A DNA stretch of 61,466 nt from Listeria ilorinensis (GCF_913566895.1 NZ_CAJYCN010000017.1:1-61466); one strand, 5' to 3'. Shown: positions 8,732-17,949, counted from the stretch's first letter. The notes: generated from the letters alone by a model not told the origin. Numbers and translations are program-made.

Positions 8732-9429
8732 GAGTGATATTCAAGAAGAAAAACTAGGTGACTTCCCTGATCGTAAAAAAGAAAATTGCTTCCGCCGCCC
8801 ATCACGGATAAAAACTCATATTTATCCGTTCCGCCAATAAATTTTTCCTGACTGATAGGATACGAATTTTTTAAATGGTCACCAATATTCATGAAAAATT
8901 CTTCGACACATTCGTTCTCTTCTTTTGGAATAAAGGGAATATCATCTGGATTCCCCCAGCCTTCCGTTTGTGCAAGAAGTGTTTTGAACTCCCCGGTCTG
9001 TTCATAATGATATTTCACCATTTCATACCCGTAAAAATCACGAATATAGAAATGAAAGAGCGTTTTTTCTCTCTCTGAAACGGTGAGACTGGTCAAATAA
9101 TCCATGACCTTCATTTTTTGATTATAATATTCCACACCTTGTTTTTCCCAATCCGCTTGAAGTTCTGCGAATAATGCTGGAATTTCTTGATGATTTTGAA
9201 ACTTCTCCAGATCTCCTAAGAAATCATAGCGGGCGGACTCATCACGTTTAAAGCCGTGAAAATTCAACTCATTATAAAAGTCTTCCTTCCCTTCAACACC
9301 ATATAGTCCCGGGGTAGCGATCATATGGAAGATTTCATCATGTACATCAAAAGAGAATAGTGGACGGAAAAATGGTGCCATTTCTACCGGTTTACAAAAG
9401 ACTTCCTTTATATCTGGATAGAGGTTCAA
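8728..9429 (-). CDS. Conserved hypothetical protein, function unknown
   Basis: I do not recognise this 233-residue protein. It is soluble, acidic and rich in aromatic residues, has no signal peptide or membrane helix, and ends in a Gly- and aromatic-rich segment (VMGGGSNFLFYDQGSHLVFLLEYHS split over the last 25 residues). It starts at a TTG with AAAGGAG about 10 nt upstream. It lies between the cyclophilin and aspartokinase, and I recall an uncharacterised gene at the same place in Listeria, so it is probably a genus-level core gene. A lone SMI1/KNR4-like fold is possible but not demonstrable by eye. Confidence 0.7.
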   Translation of the reverse strand: MNLYPDIKEVFCKPVEMAPFFRPLFSFDVHDEIFHMIATPGLYGVEGKEDFYNELNFHGFKRDESARYDFLGDLEKFQNHQEIPALFAELQADWEKQGVEYYNQKMKVMDYLTSLTVSEREKTLFHFYIRDFYGYEMVKYHYEQTGEFKTLLAQTEGWGNPDDIPFIPKEENECVEEFFMNIGDHLKNSYPISQEKFIGGTDKYEFLSVMGGGSNFLFYDQGSHLVFLLEYHS

Positions 9430-9442
9430 TTCTCAGCTGCTC

Positions 9443-9481
9443 CTTTCAAAAAAGCGGTCAGATTCTCTCTGACCACTTTCT
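9443..9481 (-). terminator. Terminator after ppiB
   Basis: On the minus strand AGTGGTCAGA-GAGAA-TCTGACCGCT is followed by a T-run. It lies between the cyclophilin stop and the next gene's ribosome binding site. Confidence 0.8.
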
Positions 9482-9489
9482 CATCTTAT

Positions 9490-10077
9490 TTAATCTGCAA
9501 TCATGATTTTTTCAATAATGACATCATTGACAGGTTTATCTTGTGCACCAGTTGGCACGCTTGCAATGTTATCCACGATGTCAAGTCCTTCCACAACATG
9601 GCCGAAAACGGTATGACGACCGTCTAGCCAAGGTGTTCCGCCCTCTTTGTACGCTTCAATGATTTCTTCTGGAAAACCAACTGCTTGCATTTGTTCTAGC
9701 ATGTCTTCTGGCATATCGGGTTTTTGGACGATGAAGAATTGGCTGCCATTCGTATTTGGACCAGCATTTGCCATAGAAAGTGCGCCGCGAAGATTGAATG
9801 CATAACGAGAAAACTCATCTTCAAATGGACCGCCCCAGATGCTTTCGCCACCTGTTCCAAGACCGTCCGGATCTCCACCTTGAATCATAAATTCTGGAAT
9901 AACACGGTGGAAAATTAGCCCGTCATAATAGCCGTTTTTGGCATGTGTCACAAAATTCTCGACCGTTTTTGGGGCGATTTCTGGAAATAATTTTAGCTTG
10001 ATCGTACCACGGTTGGTCACCATTTCAGCTGAAATTTCGTTTTCAGCGATTTCTTTTGATAATTGAGGATAGTTCAT
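9490..10077 (-). CDS. ppiB: Peptidyl-prolyl cis-trans isomerase, cyclophilin type
   Basis: A 195-residue cytoplasmic cyclophilin, no signal peptide. Core motifs are [34 protein letters not shown] and [14 protein letters not shown], which together form the active-site groove (Arg in FHR, Gln in MIQGG, Phe in QFFI). It catalyses proline isomerisation during protein folding. AAAGGAG lies upstream of the ATG. A 32-codon membrane peptide gene ends 25 nt upstream and is probably co-transcribed. Confidence 0.95.
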   Translation of the reverse strand: MNYPQLSKEIAENEISAEMVTNRGTIKLKLFPEIAPKTVENFVTHAKNGYYDGLIFHRVIPEFMIQGGDPDGLGTGGESIWGGPFEDEFSRYAFNLRGALSMANAGPNTNGSQFFIVQKPDMPEDMLEQMQAVGFPEEIIEAYKEGGTPWLDGRHTVFGHVVEGLDIVDNIASVPTGAQDKPVNDVIIEKIMIAD

Positions 10078-10102
10078 GTATTGATAGCTCCTTTAATTAG
10101 AT

Positions 10103-10201
10103 TTAGCTGCCGAACCAGATGATGAGCAGATTGATGAAGACGGCAACAAGATACATTACTAGTATAACAGCCAATGTCCAAATCACAATTTTTTTAATCA
10201 T
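10103..10201 (-). CDS. Small membrane protein, 32 residues
   Basis: An ATG at 10201 follows AAGGAG by 6 nt and opens a 32-codon frame. The product begins MIKK, has a hydrophobic stretch that fills residues 5-30 and ends WFGS, so it is a single transmembrane helix with a basic N terminus. It stops 25 nt before the ppiB start. The good RBS, the clean K-in topology and the position make it a believable small gene. I do not know its function. Confidence 0.6.
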   Translation of the reverse strand: MIKKIVIWTLAVILVMYLVAVFINLLIIWFGS

Positions 10202-10646
10202 TTTTTCTCCTTTTCGCGCTTGGCTTTGTTTCGGCCTGCTCTTTTTTATTTTATAATGAATAGCGTGTTTTTTGAAATAAAACGAACGAACTAAACATCG
10301 ATCCTGATTTTCAACTTTGACTATTTCTGTTTTTATTTTTTGGTAATAGGGGTTTTAATCAAAAATATTTTTGAACTAATTTTTTGGAAAGATTTATGCA
10401 TTTTCTTCCTATTTATTATTTATGTTTATTCCTTACTCATCATTTATTAAATCAAGCTGTCTGTCTTTTTTTCATGGAAAAAAGTATGCTATAATAAATT
10501 TGTGCTTTTATTTTCAAGCATTTTTTTATCAAAGAAAAGAAATGTAAGTACTTGCTTGCTTTTTGATATATCCTTTACTTATTTCAGCCATTAGAGAGGA
10601 CTTCTTTCGGCTGGTTAGATAGATAAAAATAAAAGGAGGAGCCGAT
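10202..10646 (+). promoter_or_regulatory. mrp upstream region with extended -10 promoter and about 145-nt leader
   Basis: No ORF is visible here. TG-C-TATAAT (10487-10495) is an extended -10 with poor -35 sequence. The leader after it contains a CAGCC...GGCTG stem just before the AAAGGAGGAG ribosome binding site. The remainder (10202-10480) is AT-rich with no hairpin terminator that I can support. Confidence 0.5.
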
Positions 10647-13058
10647 TTGTCTTTACTGCATGTTGCTATTTTGCTGCCTTTTTTTGCGGCACTTTTCATT
10701 CCGCTGGTTTATAAGTGGACGAAAAAAATTCATACAGGTTGGCTGGTGCTGCCGATCCCTGTCTTACTTTTCATTTATTTCTGCAGTTTTATTCCAAAAA
10801 CAATGCACCAGTCAACAACTGCCACAATGCCTTGGATCCCAAGCTTTGGGATTAATTTTACCGTCGTTGTGGATGGTCTCAGTCTGCTCTTTGCCCTCTT
10901 GATCACAGGGATTGGGTCGCTGGTTGTTTTTTACTCGATTTACTATTTAGGTAAAAAAACAGAGCGGCTGAATAATTTTTACGCATTTCTGATGATTTTT
11001 ATGTCAGCCATGCTTGGCGTCGTACTGAGCGATAACTTGATTGTTCTTTATTTATTCTGGGAAATGACGTCCATCAGTTCTTTCCTTTTGATTGGTTACT
11101 GGTATCACCGGGAGCGGTCGCGTTATGGAGCCAGAAAATCAATGATGATCACGGTATTTGGCGGACTGATGATGTTAGGCGGTTTTATTTTGCTCCACAT
11201 CATGACGGATAGCTTTTCTGTTCGGGAAATCATCGCCAGCGGGCCAGCGATCACGGGAAACCCGCTATTTGTACCGGCAATGATTTTCATTTTGCTTGGA
11301 GCATTTACCAAATCTGCTCAGGTACCCTTCCACGTTTGGCTACCTGATGCTATGGAAGCTCCTACACCGGTCAGCGCTTATCTGCATTCAGCTACGATGG
11401 TTAAAGCGGGGATCTATATTGTCGCACGCTTCACGCCGCTATTTGCTGTATCAGAAGTCTGGTTTTGGACGATTGCGATCGTAGGGATCATCACGCTACT
11501 TTGGGGTTCCATTAATGCGACGAAGAAAAATGACTTGAAAGCCATTCTAGCCTACTCGACGATCAGTCAGCTAGGTCTGATTATGTCGCTACTTGGGGTC
11601 GGGGCGCTCAGTCTTCATTTTGGCAACGAGGACTTTTATGCGGCGGCAATCGTAGCAGCTGTTTTTCACTTATTCAATCATGCCACTTTCAAAGGAAGTT
11701 TGTTTATGATGGTCGGGATCGTCGACCATGAGACCGGGACGCGTGACATTCGACGTCTCGGCGGTTTAATGCGAATCATGCCAATCACTGCTACGATCGC
11801 TTTTATTGGAACATTCGCGATGGCTGGACTGCCGCCGTTCAACGGTTTCTTGAGTAAAGAGATGTTCTTTGAGAGTATGACGGATATCGTCCACATGAAT
11901 CTTTGGAATGCTGACACTTGGGGCGTCCTCTTGCCAGTGATCGCTTGGATCGCCAGCGTGTTTACCTTTGTTTATAGCATGATTATTTTCTTCAAGACCT
12001 TTACAGGGAAAAACAAGCCTTACTTACTGCCAAAAAAACCGCATGAAGCACCACTTGGACTACTTCTTCCGCCGAGTATTCTCGCCTTTCTGGTCGTTAT
12101 AATTGGTATTTTCCCGAATCTGATCGCCGGGCCGATTTTGGAACCTGCTGTGAAAGCAATTGTACCAACACTCGCAACAACTGACAGTGATTTCTCTATT
12201 CATGTTGGCTTCTGGCACGGGATCACACCGGCACTATTGATGACGATCGGTGTGGTGATTGTTGGGATCCTGCTTTATAAGACCAATCGTTACTGGAAGC
12301 CTTGGATTACAACCCGGGTACCAAAAAAATGGCGGATTGGACGTGCGTATGATGCCAGTATGTTCTATCTGGAACAAGGCTCCTACCGGACGACGATGTG
12401 GGTCATGACGGGCTGGCTACGAACCTATTTGAACTACATGTTGACGGCTTTTATCATCTTGATTATCGGAACGATGTTTGTAACCGATGCATTTAATTTT
12501 AATCTTAGTGCCATGACGCCTGTAACGGCAGTGGATTTTGTTTTAGCGGCTGTCATTTTGGTTACTTTAATCGGGACGGTTTTTTCAAAATCGCGGATCA
12601 CTTCGATCATTTTGCTAGGTGCTATGGGGTATACAGTAAGTATTTTCTTCATTATCTCACGAGCGCCAGATTTAGCATTGACGCAGCTTGTGATCGAAAC
12701 GATTTCAGTCGTGCTTTATCTGCTAGTCTTTTATCATCTGCCGCAGTTCAGCAATATTGAGGAAAAGCCAAAATGGTTCTCAATCAAAACCATTTTAAGT
12801 ATCGGGGTGGGCATAACCGTCACACTTATCGCGCTTTCTGCATTCGATACGACTTTCTATGATTCCATTTCACAGTATTATTTGGACAATGCCTATAAAG
12901 AAGCAGCTGGGAAAAATGTTGTGAATGTGATTCTGGTGGACTTCCGGGGCTTTGATACGCTGTTCGAGACGGCGGTTCTAGCAATTGCTTCCATTGGTAT
13001 TTATGCAATGATAAAATTACGTTTAACTAAGAGGAGGGAAAAAGATGAAAACCAATGA
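10647..13058 (+). CDS. mrpA: Mrp Na+/H+ antiporter subunit A
   Basis: The 803-residue large subunit of the multisubunit Na+/H+ antiporter. It carries the NADH-quinone-oxidoreductase-like proton channel: helices throughout, LWEMTSISSFLLIGYW, TKSAQVPFHVWLPDAMEAPTPVSAYLHSATMVKAG (spread over residues about 220-255), plus the MrpA-specific C-terminal MnhB-related region. It starts at TTG (10647), 5 nt after AAAGGAGGAG. It heads a seven-gene operon in canonical order A-G. The complex sits in the cytoplasmic membrane and exports Na+ for alkali and salt tolerance. Confidence 0.96.
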   Translation: MSLLHVAILLPFFAALFIPLVYKWTKKIHTGWLVLPIPVLLFIYFCSFIPKTMHQSTTATMPWIPSFGINFTVVVDGLSLLFALLITGIGSLVVFYSIYYLGKKTERLNNFYAFLMIFMSAMLGVVLSDNLIVLYLFWEMTSISSFLLIGYWYHRERSRYGARKSMMITVFGGLMMLGGFILLHIMTDSFSVREIIASGPAITGNPLFVPAMIFILLGAFTKSAQVPFHVWLPDAMEAPTPVSAYLHSATMVKAGIYIVARFTPLFAVSEVWFWTIAIVGIITLLWGSINATKKNDLKAILAYSTISQLGLIMSLLGVGALSLHFGNEDFYAAAIVAAVFHLFNHATFKGSLFMMVGIVDHETGTRDIRRLGGLMRIMPITATIAFIGTFAMAGLPPFNGFLSKEMFFESMTDIVHMNLWNADTWGVLLPVIAWIASVFTFVYSMIIFFKTFTGKNKPYLLPKKPHEAPLGLLLPPSILAFLVVIIGIFPNLIAGPILEPAVKAIVPTLATTDSDFSIHVGFWHGITPALLMTIGVVIVGILLYKTNRYWKPWITTRVPKKWRIGRAYDASMFYLEQGSYRTTMWVMTGWLRTYLNYMLTAFIILIIGTMFVTDAFNFNLSAMTPVTAVDFVLAAVILVTLIGTVFSKSRITSIILLGAMGYTVSIFFIISRAPDLALTQLVIETISVVLYLLVFYHLPQFSNIEEKPKWFSIKTILSIGVGITVTLIALSAFDTTFYDSISQYYLDNAYKEAAGKNVVNVILVDFRGFDTLFETAVLAIASIGIYAMIKLRLTKRREKDENQ

Positions 13059-13467
13059 CGTCTTGCTGAGAAATGTCACAAAAGTTGTGGCGTTCATCAT
13101 TTTCTTGTTCTCGCTCCACTTATTTCTTGCTGGGCATTACAATCCCGGCGGCGGCTTTGTAGCTGGCCTTACCAGCGCTGGCGCAATCACATTGATGCTG
13201 CTTGCTTATGATACAAAAACAATCAAAAGCATGCTCAATATCAATACGATTATGCTGACTGGCATCGGGCTTTTATTTGCACTTGGAACGGGCTTGATCG
13301 GGATTCTTACGGGGGATGCGTTCCTGACTCATAAGTATACCCATGTCGACTTGCCGATCCTTGGCGATGTTGCCCTCCACACAGCTACCCTTTTTGATCT
13401 TGGCGTCTATTTAGTGGTGGTCGGTGTGACACTGACGATTATTCAGACGATTGGGGAGAGTGACTAA
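13045..13467 (+). CDS. mrpB: Mrp Na+/H+ antiporter subunit B
   Basis: A 140-residue MnhB-family protein with four predicted helices and the conserved HLFLAGHYNPGGGFVAGL segment near residue 27. It overlaps mrpA by 14 nt and has AGGAGGG inside the mrpA end. Part of the Mrp complex, where B to G are all needed for assembly. Confidence 0.95.
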   Translation: MKTNDVLLRNVTKVVAFIIFLFSLHLFLAGHYNPGGGFVAGLTSAGAITLMLLAYDTKTIKSMLNINTIMLTGIGLLFALGTGLIGILTGDAFLTHKYTHVDLPILGDVALHTATLFDLGVYLVVVGVTLTIIQTIGESD

Positions 13468-13815
13468 ATGGAACTTTTAATGTCGATCCTCATCGGTTTA
13501 ATGTTTGCAGCCGCCATCTATTTGATTTTATCGAAAAGTTTGCTTCGAATCATTATCGGGACAGCGATCTTAAGCCACGGCGTCAATCTGCTCGTCTTGA
13601 CAATGGGCGGTCTGAAACGTGGCGATGCGCCAATTTTAGGACTCAAAGTAACGTCCGCTTATAATGACCCCATTCCGCAAGCTTTGATTCTAACAGCGAT
13701 CGTGATCAGTTTTGGTGTAACGGCCTTCTTCTTAGTACTGGCTTACCGAGCTTATCAGGAGCTGGACAGTGAAAGTGTATCGAAAACGAGAGGACATGAA
13801 GCCGATGACGAATAA
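13468..13815 (+). CDS. mrpC: Mrp Na+/H+ antiporter subunit C
   Basis: A 115-residue NuoK-like subunit with three transmembrane helices. It contains GTAILSHGVNLLVLTMGG and DPIPQALILTAIVISFGVTAF (shown in parts), the region matching NuoK helices 2-3. It begins immediately after the mrpB stop. The last 20 residues are hydrophilic. Confidence 0.95.
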   Translation: MELLMSILIGLMFAAAIYLILSKSLLRIIIGTAILSHGVNLLVLTMGGLKRGDAPILGLKVTSAYNDPIPQALILTAIVISFGVTAFFLVLAYRAYQELDSESVSKTRGHEADDE

Positions 13816-15295
13816 CCTTGTACTGATGCCGATTTTAATCCCGTTTTTCGGCGCAATTCTACTGATGATTCTACCAAAACGGATCTATCTGCAGCGAACG
13901 GTCGCACTGATTTTCAGTATCTTGCTTTTTCTTGCCTCCCTATTTTTAGTTTTCTATGTGCACAAAAATGGAATTATGACCTTGAATATTGGTAATTGGG
14001 AGGCTCCGTTTGGGATCACAATGGTTGGAGATATGCTGGCACTCCTGCTAGTTACGACTTCCAGTATCGTCCTGAACTGTGTGGTGATTTTTTCCTTCTA
14101 CACAATTGGCAAACCGCGTGAAAAATTTCTTTACTATGCGGTAATCCTATTTATGATGGTCGGCGTGAATGGCTCATTTTTGACGGGTGATATTTTCAAC
14201 TTGTTCGTTTTCTTCGAGGTCATGCTGATGTCTTCTTATGTACTGCTTGTTATTGGGGGTACAAAGATCCAACTCAAAGCCACGATCAAATATCTTTTAA
14301 TCAATGTCGTTGGCTCTGCATTTTTTGTTGTAGCAATCGCACTACTTTATTCGATGATTGGCACTTTGAACATGGCGGATATCTCCCAGAAAATCGCAGC
14401 GCTTGATGGTAGTGGCAACTATGGCATGATCAGCGTCGTCGCCGTCATGTTCCTGTTTGTTTTTGGCTTGAAGGCAGGCTTATTTCCGCTTTACTTCTGG
14501 TTGCCTGGCTCCTATTTTGCCCCGCCAATTCCGATTTTGGCGCTGTTCGGCGGACTCCTAACAAAAGTTGGCGTCTATGCAATCATGAGGACCTATTCGC
14601 TGTTTTTCTATCAGCTGTCCGATTTTGTTCTGCCGCTACTTGGAATTTTGGCGATCATTACGATCATTTTAGGTGTAATCGGAGCTATGAGTTACTATGA
14701 TTTGAAAACAATCGTGATTTACAATATTTTAATCGCAATCGGAGTGATCCTCTTCAGTGTCTCGCTTATGTCACGAGAAGCAATGACTGGTGCGGTCTTC
14801 TATCTAATCCATGATATGATCATCAAAGCAGCATTATTTTTGATCATTGGTATCGTCATGGCCATCACCGGCTATTCCAGTGTAAAGAAATTCAGCGGCT
14901 TGATGACTGTCAAACCAACGCTTGCCTGGGCTTTCTTTATTGCGATTCTAGGGCTAGCAGGGATCCCGCCGCTTAGTGGTTTCTTCGGTAAATTGCTCAT
15001 TGTGGAAGGTTCTTTTTCAGCTGGAATGATTGTAGGCGGTGTAATCGTACTACTGTCAAGCCTATTCGTGCTGATGTCACTGATCAAGGTCTTTACGCGC
15101 GGCTTCTGGGGCGGAAAACAGGGGACTTTCAACCTGAAGATTCCTTACCGGAAAATGATGCTACCTGTTGTTATTTTACTATCCATTTCAATATTATACG
15201 GCGTGTGCTCGGAACTGATGCTACCCTATATCTCGCAGGCAGTCGATTCTCTAATCGATCCGAGCGTTTATATCAATGCCGTTTTTAAGGAGTGA
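13805..15295 (+). CDS. mrpD: Mrp Na+/H+ antiporter subunit D
   Basis: A 496-residue NuoM/N-like proton-channel subunit, about 14 helices, with FNLFVFFEVMLMSSYVLL, KAGLFPLYFWLPGSYFAPP and the discontinuous-helix lysines expected in antiporter-like subunits. I use the MTNNLVLMPILIPF methionine (13805), overlapping mrpC by 11 nt, because the homologous subunit starts at that point. The ATG at 13796 is too close to the GAGAGG, and the open frame to 13769 lacks an RBS. Confidence 0.93.
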   Translation: MTNNLVLMPILIPFFGAILLMILPKRIYLQRTVALIFSILLFLASLFLVFYVHKNGIMTLNIGNWEAPFGITMVGDMLALLLVTTSSIVLNCVVIFSFYTIGKPREKFLYYAVILFMMVGVNGSFLTGDIFNLFVFFEVMLMSSYVLLVIGGTKIQLKATIKYLLINVVGSAFFVVAIALLYSMIGTLNMADISQKIAALDGSGNYGMISVVAVMFLFVFGLKAGLFPLYFWLPGSYFAPPIPILALFGGLLTKVGVYAIMRTYSLFFYQLSDFVLPLLGILAIITIILGVIGAMSYYDLKTIVIYNILIAIGVILFSVSLMSREAMTGAVFYLIHDMIIKAALFLIIGIVMAITGYSSVKKFSGLMTVKPTLAWAFFIAILGLAGIPPLSGFFGKLLIVEGSFSAGMIVGGVIVLLSSLFVLMSLIKVFTRGFWGGKQGTFNLKIPYRKMMLPVVILLSISILYGVCSELMLPYISQAVDSLIDPSVYINAVFKE

Positions 15296-15301
15296 TGATT
15301 C

Positions 15302-15781
15302 ATGGCTTTTCAATTAATAATCAATTTGATTCTTGCCTGTTTGTGGATGTTCCTTGAATCATCATTTACTTTCGGGACCTTCTTTGTTGGTTTTCTGATT
15401 GGTGTCATTCTGCTATTTTTCATGCGACGCTTTCTGGGTACAACGTTTTATGTATTTCGACTGCTTGCACTCGTGAAGCTGCTCTATAATTTCCTGCATG
15501 ACTTGGTCGTCTCCACCATTCATGTCAGCCGGATTGTTTTGAAAAAAGATATGAATATTCGGCCCGGCATCTTCCGTTATGACACGATGCTTGAAACGGA
15601 CTGGGAAGTCACGATGCTGGCGCTAATGATCACCTTGACACCGGGGACACTTTCCATCACGATTTCTGATGATTACAAAGCAATTTACGTCCATTCCTTG
15701 CATGTACCAAATATCGAAGAAGAAATCGCCACAATTCGCAAGTCTTACGAAGGAGCGATCATGGAGGTGTTCCACGGATGA
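15302..15781 (+). CDS. mrpE: Mrp Na+/H+ antiporter subunit E
   Basis: A 159-residue MnhE-family protein: two or three N-terminal helices and a soluble C-terminal half with LMITLTPGTLSI, the family signature. It overlaps mrpF by 4 nt at its stop. It has no counterpart in complex I and is specific to Mrp antiporters. Confidence 0.94.
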   Translation: MAFQLIINLILACLWMFLESSFTFGTFFVGFLIGVILLFFMRRFLGTTFYVFRLLALVKLLYNFLHDLVVSTIHVSRIVLKKDMNIRPGIFRYDTMLETDWEVTMLALMITLTPGTLSITISDDYKAIYVHSLHVPNIEEEIATIRKSYEGAIMEVFHG

Positions 15782-16065
15782 TCTTAAAAATTGCTCTGTC
15801 AATTGGATTACTACTTTATTCGATCTCTATTTTCCTATACCTATATCGAATTTTAAAAGGGCCTACCACATCAGATAAAGTGATCGCACTGGACTCGATC
15901 GGTATGAATCTGGTCGCGATCGTGGCTCTACTCTCCATGTTTTTTGATACAAATGCCTATTTGGATGTTATTTTGCTGATTGCACTGTTGGCTTTCATCG
16001 GTACGGTGTCATTCGCCAAATTTATTGAGAAAGGAAAGGTGATCGAACGTGAACGTGATAATTGA
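15778..16065 (+). CDS. mrpF: Mrp Na+/H+ antiporter subunit F
   Basis: A 95-residue subunit with three transmembrane helices and the family segment LKGPTTSDKVIALDSIGMNL (residues about 28-47). ATG overlaps the mrpE stop, and mrpG starts inside its last codons, so the three are translationally coupled. Confidence 0.93.
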   Translation: MILKIALSIGLLLYSISIFLYLYRILKGPTTSDKVIALDSIGMNLVAIVALLSMFFDTNAYLDVILLIALLAFIGTVSFAKFIEKGKVIERERDN

Positions 16066-16627
16066 GATTATTATTTCTGTCATGGTCGTAATCAGTGGGC
16101 TGCTTAGCATTTTATCAGCAGTCGGTGTGATCCGCCTTCCCGATGTTTACACACGTACACACGCAGCAGGGATCAGCAATACATTTGGTGTCAGTTTGCT
16201 ACTTCTGGCAACAGTCGGCTATTTTTTCCATTCCGGTGAAGGATTTAACGCACGGGTGCTACTAGCGATCCTATTCATCTTTCTGACGACACCAGTTGCT
16301 TCTCATCTGATCAATCGGGCTGCTTACGATACAGGGGTGCCACTTGCCATCCGGATTCGCGACCAATTGCGCTCGGTCAAAAAGGCCGATATCAAGCAGC
16401 GGAAGAATTTGATCATTCGTCAAGAACAAATCGAAAAAGCGCGGCAAGAAAAAGAAGCGCTGGAAGACCGGCTTGACTGGGAACTACGCGAGGAGCAGAT
16501 CGATGCTTACGAAGAGCAAGAAGATGCAGAACGTGAGCGCGAAGAACAAACCATTGAAGAACAATCCGATGATTCCGAACATGAAATTATTGAACAGGAC
16601 GAGTCGGAGGAAGAAGATCAATCATAG
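16049..16627 (+). CDS. mrpG: Mrp Na+/H+ antiporter subunit G with a long charged C-terminal tail
   Basis: A 192-residue protein. Residues 1-105 are the normal MnhG/PhaG domain with three helices and RLPDVYTRTHAAGISNTFG. Residues about 110-192 are an added Glu/Gln/Arg-rich tail, first likely a coiled coil (KQRKNLIIRQEQIEKARQEK), then almost purely acidic. Typical MrpG is about 115-130 residues, so the tail is unusual. It starts at GTG 16049 with AAGGAAAGG upstream, overlapping mrpF by 17 nt, and is last in the operon. Confidence 0.92.
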   Translation: MNVIIEIIISVMVVISGLLSILSAVGVIRLPDVYTRTHAAGISNTFGVSLLLLATVGYFFHSGEGFNARVLLAILFIFLTTPVASHLINRAAYDTGVPLAIRIRDQLRSVKKADIKQRKNLIIRQEQIEKARQEKEALEDRLDWELREEQIDAYEEQEDAEREREEQTIEEQSDDSEHEIIEQDESEEEDQS

Positions 16628-16633
16628 ATGATC

Positions 16634-16673
16634 AATAAAAAGCCAATTTGATTTATTATCAAATTGGCTTTTA
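16634..16673 (+). terminator. mrp operon terminator
   Basis: AAAAGCCAATTTGAT pairs with ATCAAATTGGCTTTT around a short loop, just after the mrpG stop. Confidence 0.9.
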
Positions 16674-16806
16674 AACTTAGATAGGACTATTTTAAAGTCT
16701 GCCAGCAGCTCTGCATACAAACATTAGCGTGCTTTTATCCCTAGTCGATAGCTGAATTTATTGATTAAACGTACTGGAATCAGTCAAACATGAAGCCATC
16801 AAAAAC

Positions 16807-16966
16807 TCTCATAAACTTCTCATCTAAATGCTAGCAGATTCTAAGCTTGAATGGTTATGATATATCTATCAAATGAAATCAATCCATTTTTTACTCCCTT
16901 TTTTAATGGTTGGTTTCCAAACTCCCTTTTTTACCAACATGGTTCCCTTTTCCATGTTGGTTTTTT
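16807..16966 (+). ncRNA. Candidate LhrC-like small RNA (RNA about 16868-16966) with upstream control region
   Basis: The expected RNA is about 99 nt. It would contain a first stem CCATT/AATGG (16884-16909) with ACTCCC in its loop, a single-stranded AAACTCCCTTTTTT, and an intrinsic terminator ACCAACATGG/CCATGTTGGT (16933-16961) whose loop is TTCCCTTTT. Three UCCC motifs in loop, linker and terminator loop match the architecture of Listeria LhrC sRNAs. The -10 is TATGAT (16856-16861) and the -35 is poor, while TCTCAT repeats at 16807 and 16818 (11 bp apart) could bind an OmpR-type activator such as LisR. No ORF covers it. Confidence 0.55.
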
Positions 16967-17052
16967 ATTGACCTAATTTTATTTACACCTATCTACGCTT
17001 TTACATACAACTAAAATGAAATTCTTCCTATTCAAAATCGCCACATCTTCGT

Positions 17053-17796
17053 TCAATTGACCTTTGATGATCCATCTTTGTAATTGATCGTAACGCCCTC
17101 TTGCACATTAAAAATATATACATTAAATTCTAGCGTATCGTCGGATAAACTTTTAGCCTGAAGCTGAGCACCCCGTGCGACTAACTCATCCTCTTTAAAG
17201 ATTGGCGTAACTCGGTAGCGGACGTTTTTACCCGTCTGCTTTAAATAATCAGCCACTTGATTTTCATATTCTAGCATACAGGGTGTATTAAAGCTTTGTG
17301 TACCTGTCATTAGATTTTTTATATTATTGTTTTCCCCGGTTAGTTGGAAACCAATAAGATGGCACCGATTATAAAGCCATCCTGAAGAGATTTTTTTGTT
17401 TTTAAACCCGGTTGGATTAATATATAAAGATTCCCGCTCTTCTGTGGGCATCATGGATTGATTTAATACGGCATTTGCCTCGCCAACTCTATTGTACTGA
17501 TCTAAATCAGAAAATGTCTGGTAAGGCTTTTGAGTCCCATTCAATTCATCTTCTGTGAATGTGGTTCGATTGCCATTCACTTCAACGATCTGATCCCCTT
17601 CGTATGTAAGATTCGCCAGTTCATTTTTTGTCTTATTCGTTGTACTGCTTTTCGCTTGCTGGCTGTCATGCAGGAAATCAAATCCGCCTTGTTCAAATTC
17701 AATATAGCTACCGCCTGTGATTGCTATGACGGCTGCAACTATGATCGTACTGATTAATTTTTTCTTCTGCCGCTTTTTCCTCTGCTTTTTCATCAT
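17053..17796 (-). CDS. Membrane-anchored DNA/RNA non-specific endonuclease (EndA/NucA-like)
   Basis: A 247-residue beta-beta-alpha-metal nuclease. Residues 1-13 are highly basic, followed by one hydrophobic helix (about 14-30) with no cleavage site, so the enzyme faces outwards while tethered to the membrane. The catalytic motif is YNRCHLIGFQLTGE with His146, and NIKNLMTGT carries the metal-ligand Asn. EndA-like enzymes degrade one strand during DNA uptake or break down extracellular DNA. No competence genes are adjacent. It is a single gene between the sRNA candidate and the AraC regulator. Confidence 0.85.
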   Translation of the reverse strand: MMKKQRKKRQKKKLISTIIVAAVIAITGGSYIEFEQGGFDFLHDSQQAKSSTTNKTKNELANLTYEGDQIVEVNGNRTTFTEDELNGTQKPYQTFSDLDQYNRVGEANAVLNQSMMPTEERESLYINPTGFKNKKISSGWLYNRCHLIGFQLTGENNNIKNLMTGTQSFNTPCMLEYENQVADYLKQTGKNVRYRVTPIFKEDELVARGAQLQAKSLSDDTLEFNVYIFNVQEGVTINYKDGSSKVN

Positions 17797-17949
17797 TTGC
17801 CACCTTTCTAGTATATTAAATTCTGTTAAACTTTTTTCACTCTGTCAAGTCCCTCACCAAAAAAGATCTCCCCATCTTAGAAGATCTTTTTTCCTCTAAT
17901 CATTTATAGCACCTAAAGCATCCGAAAGAGATCACCCCATTCCATTCTT

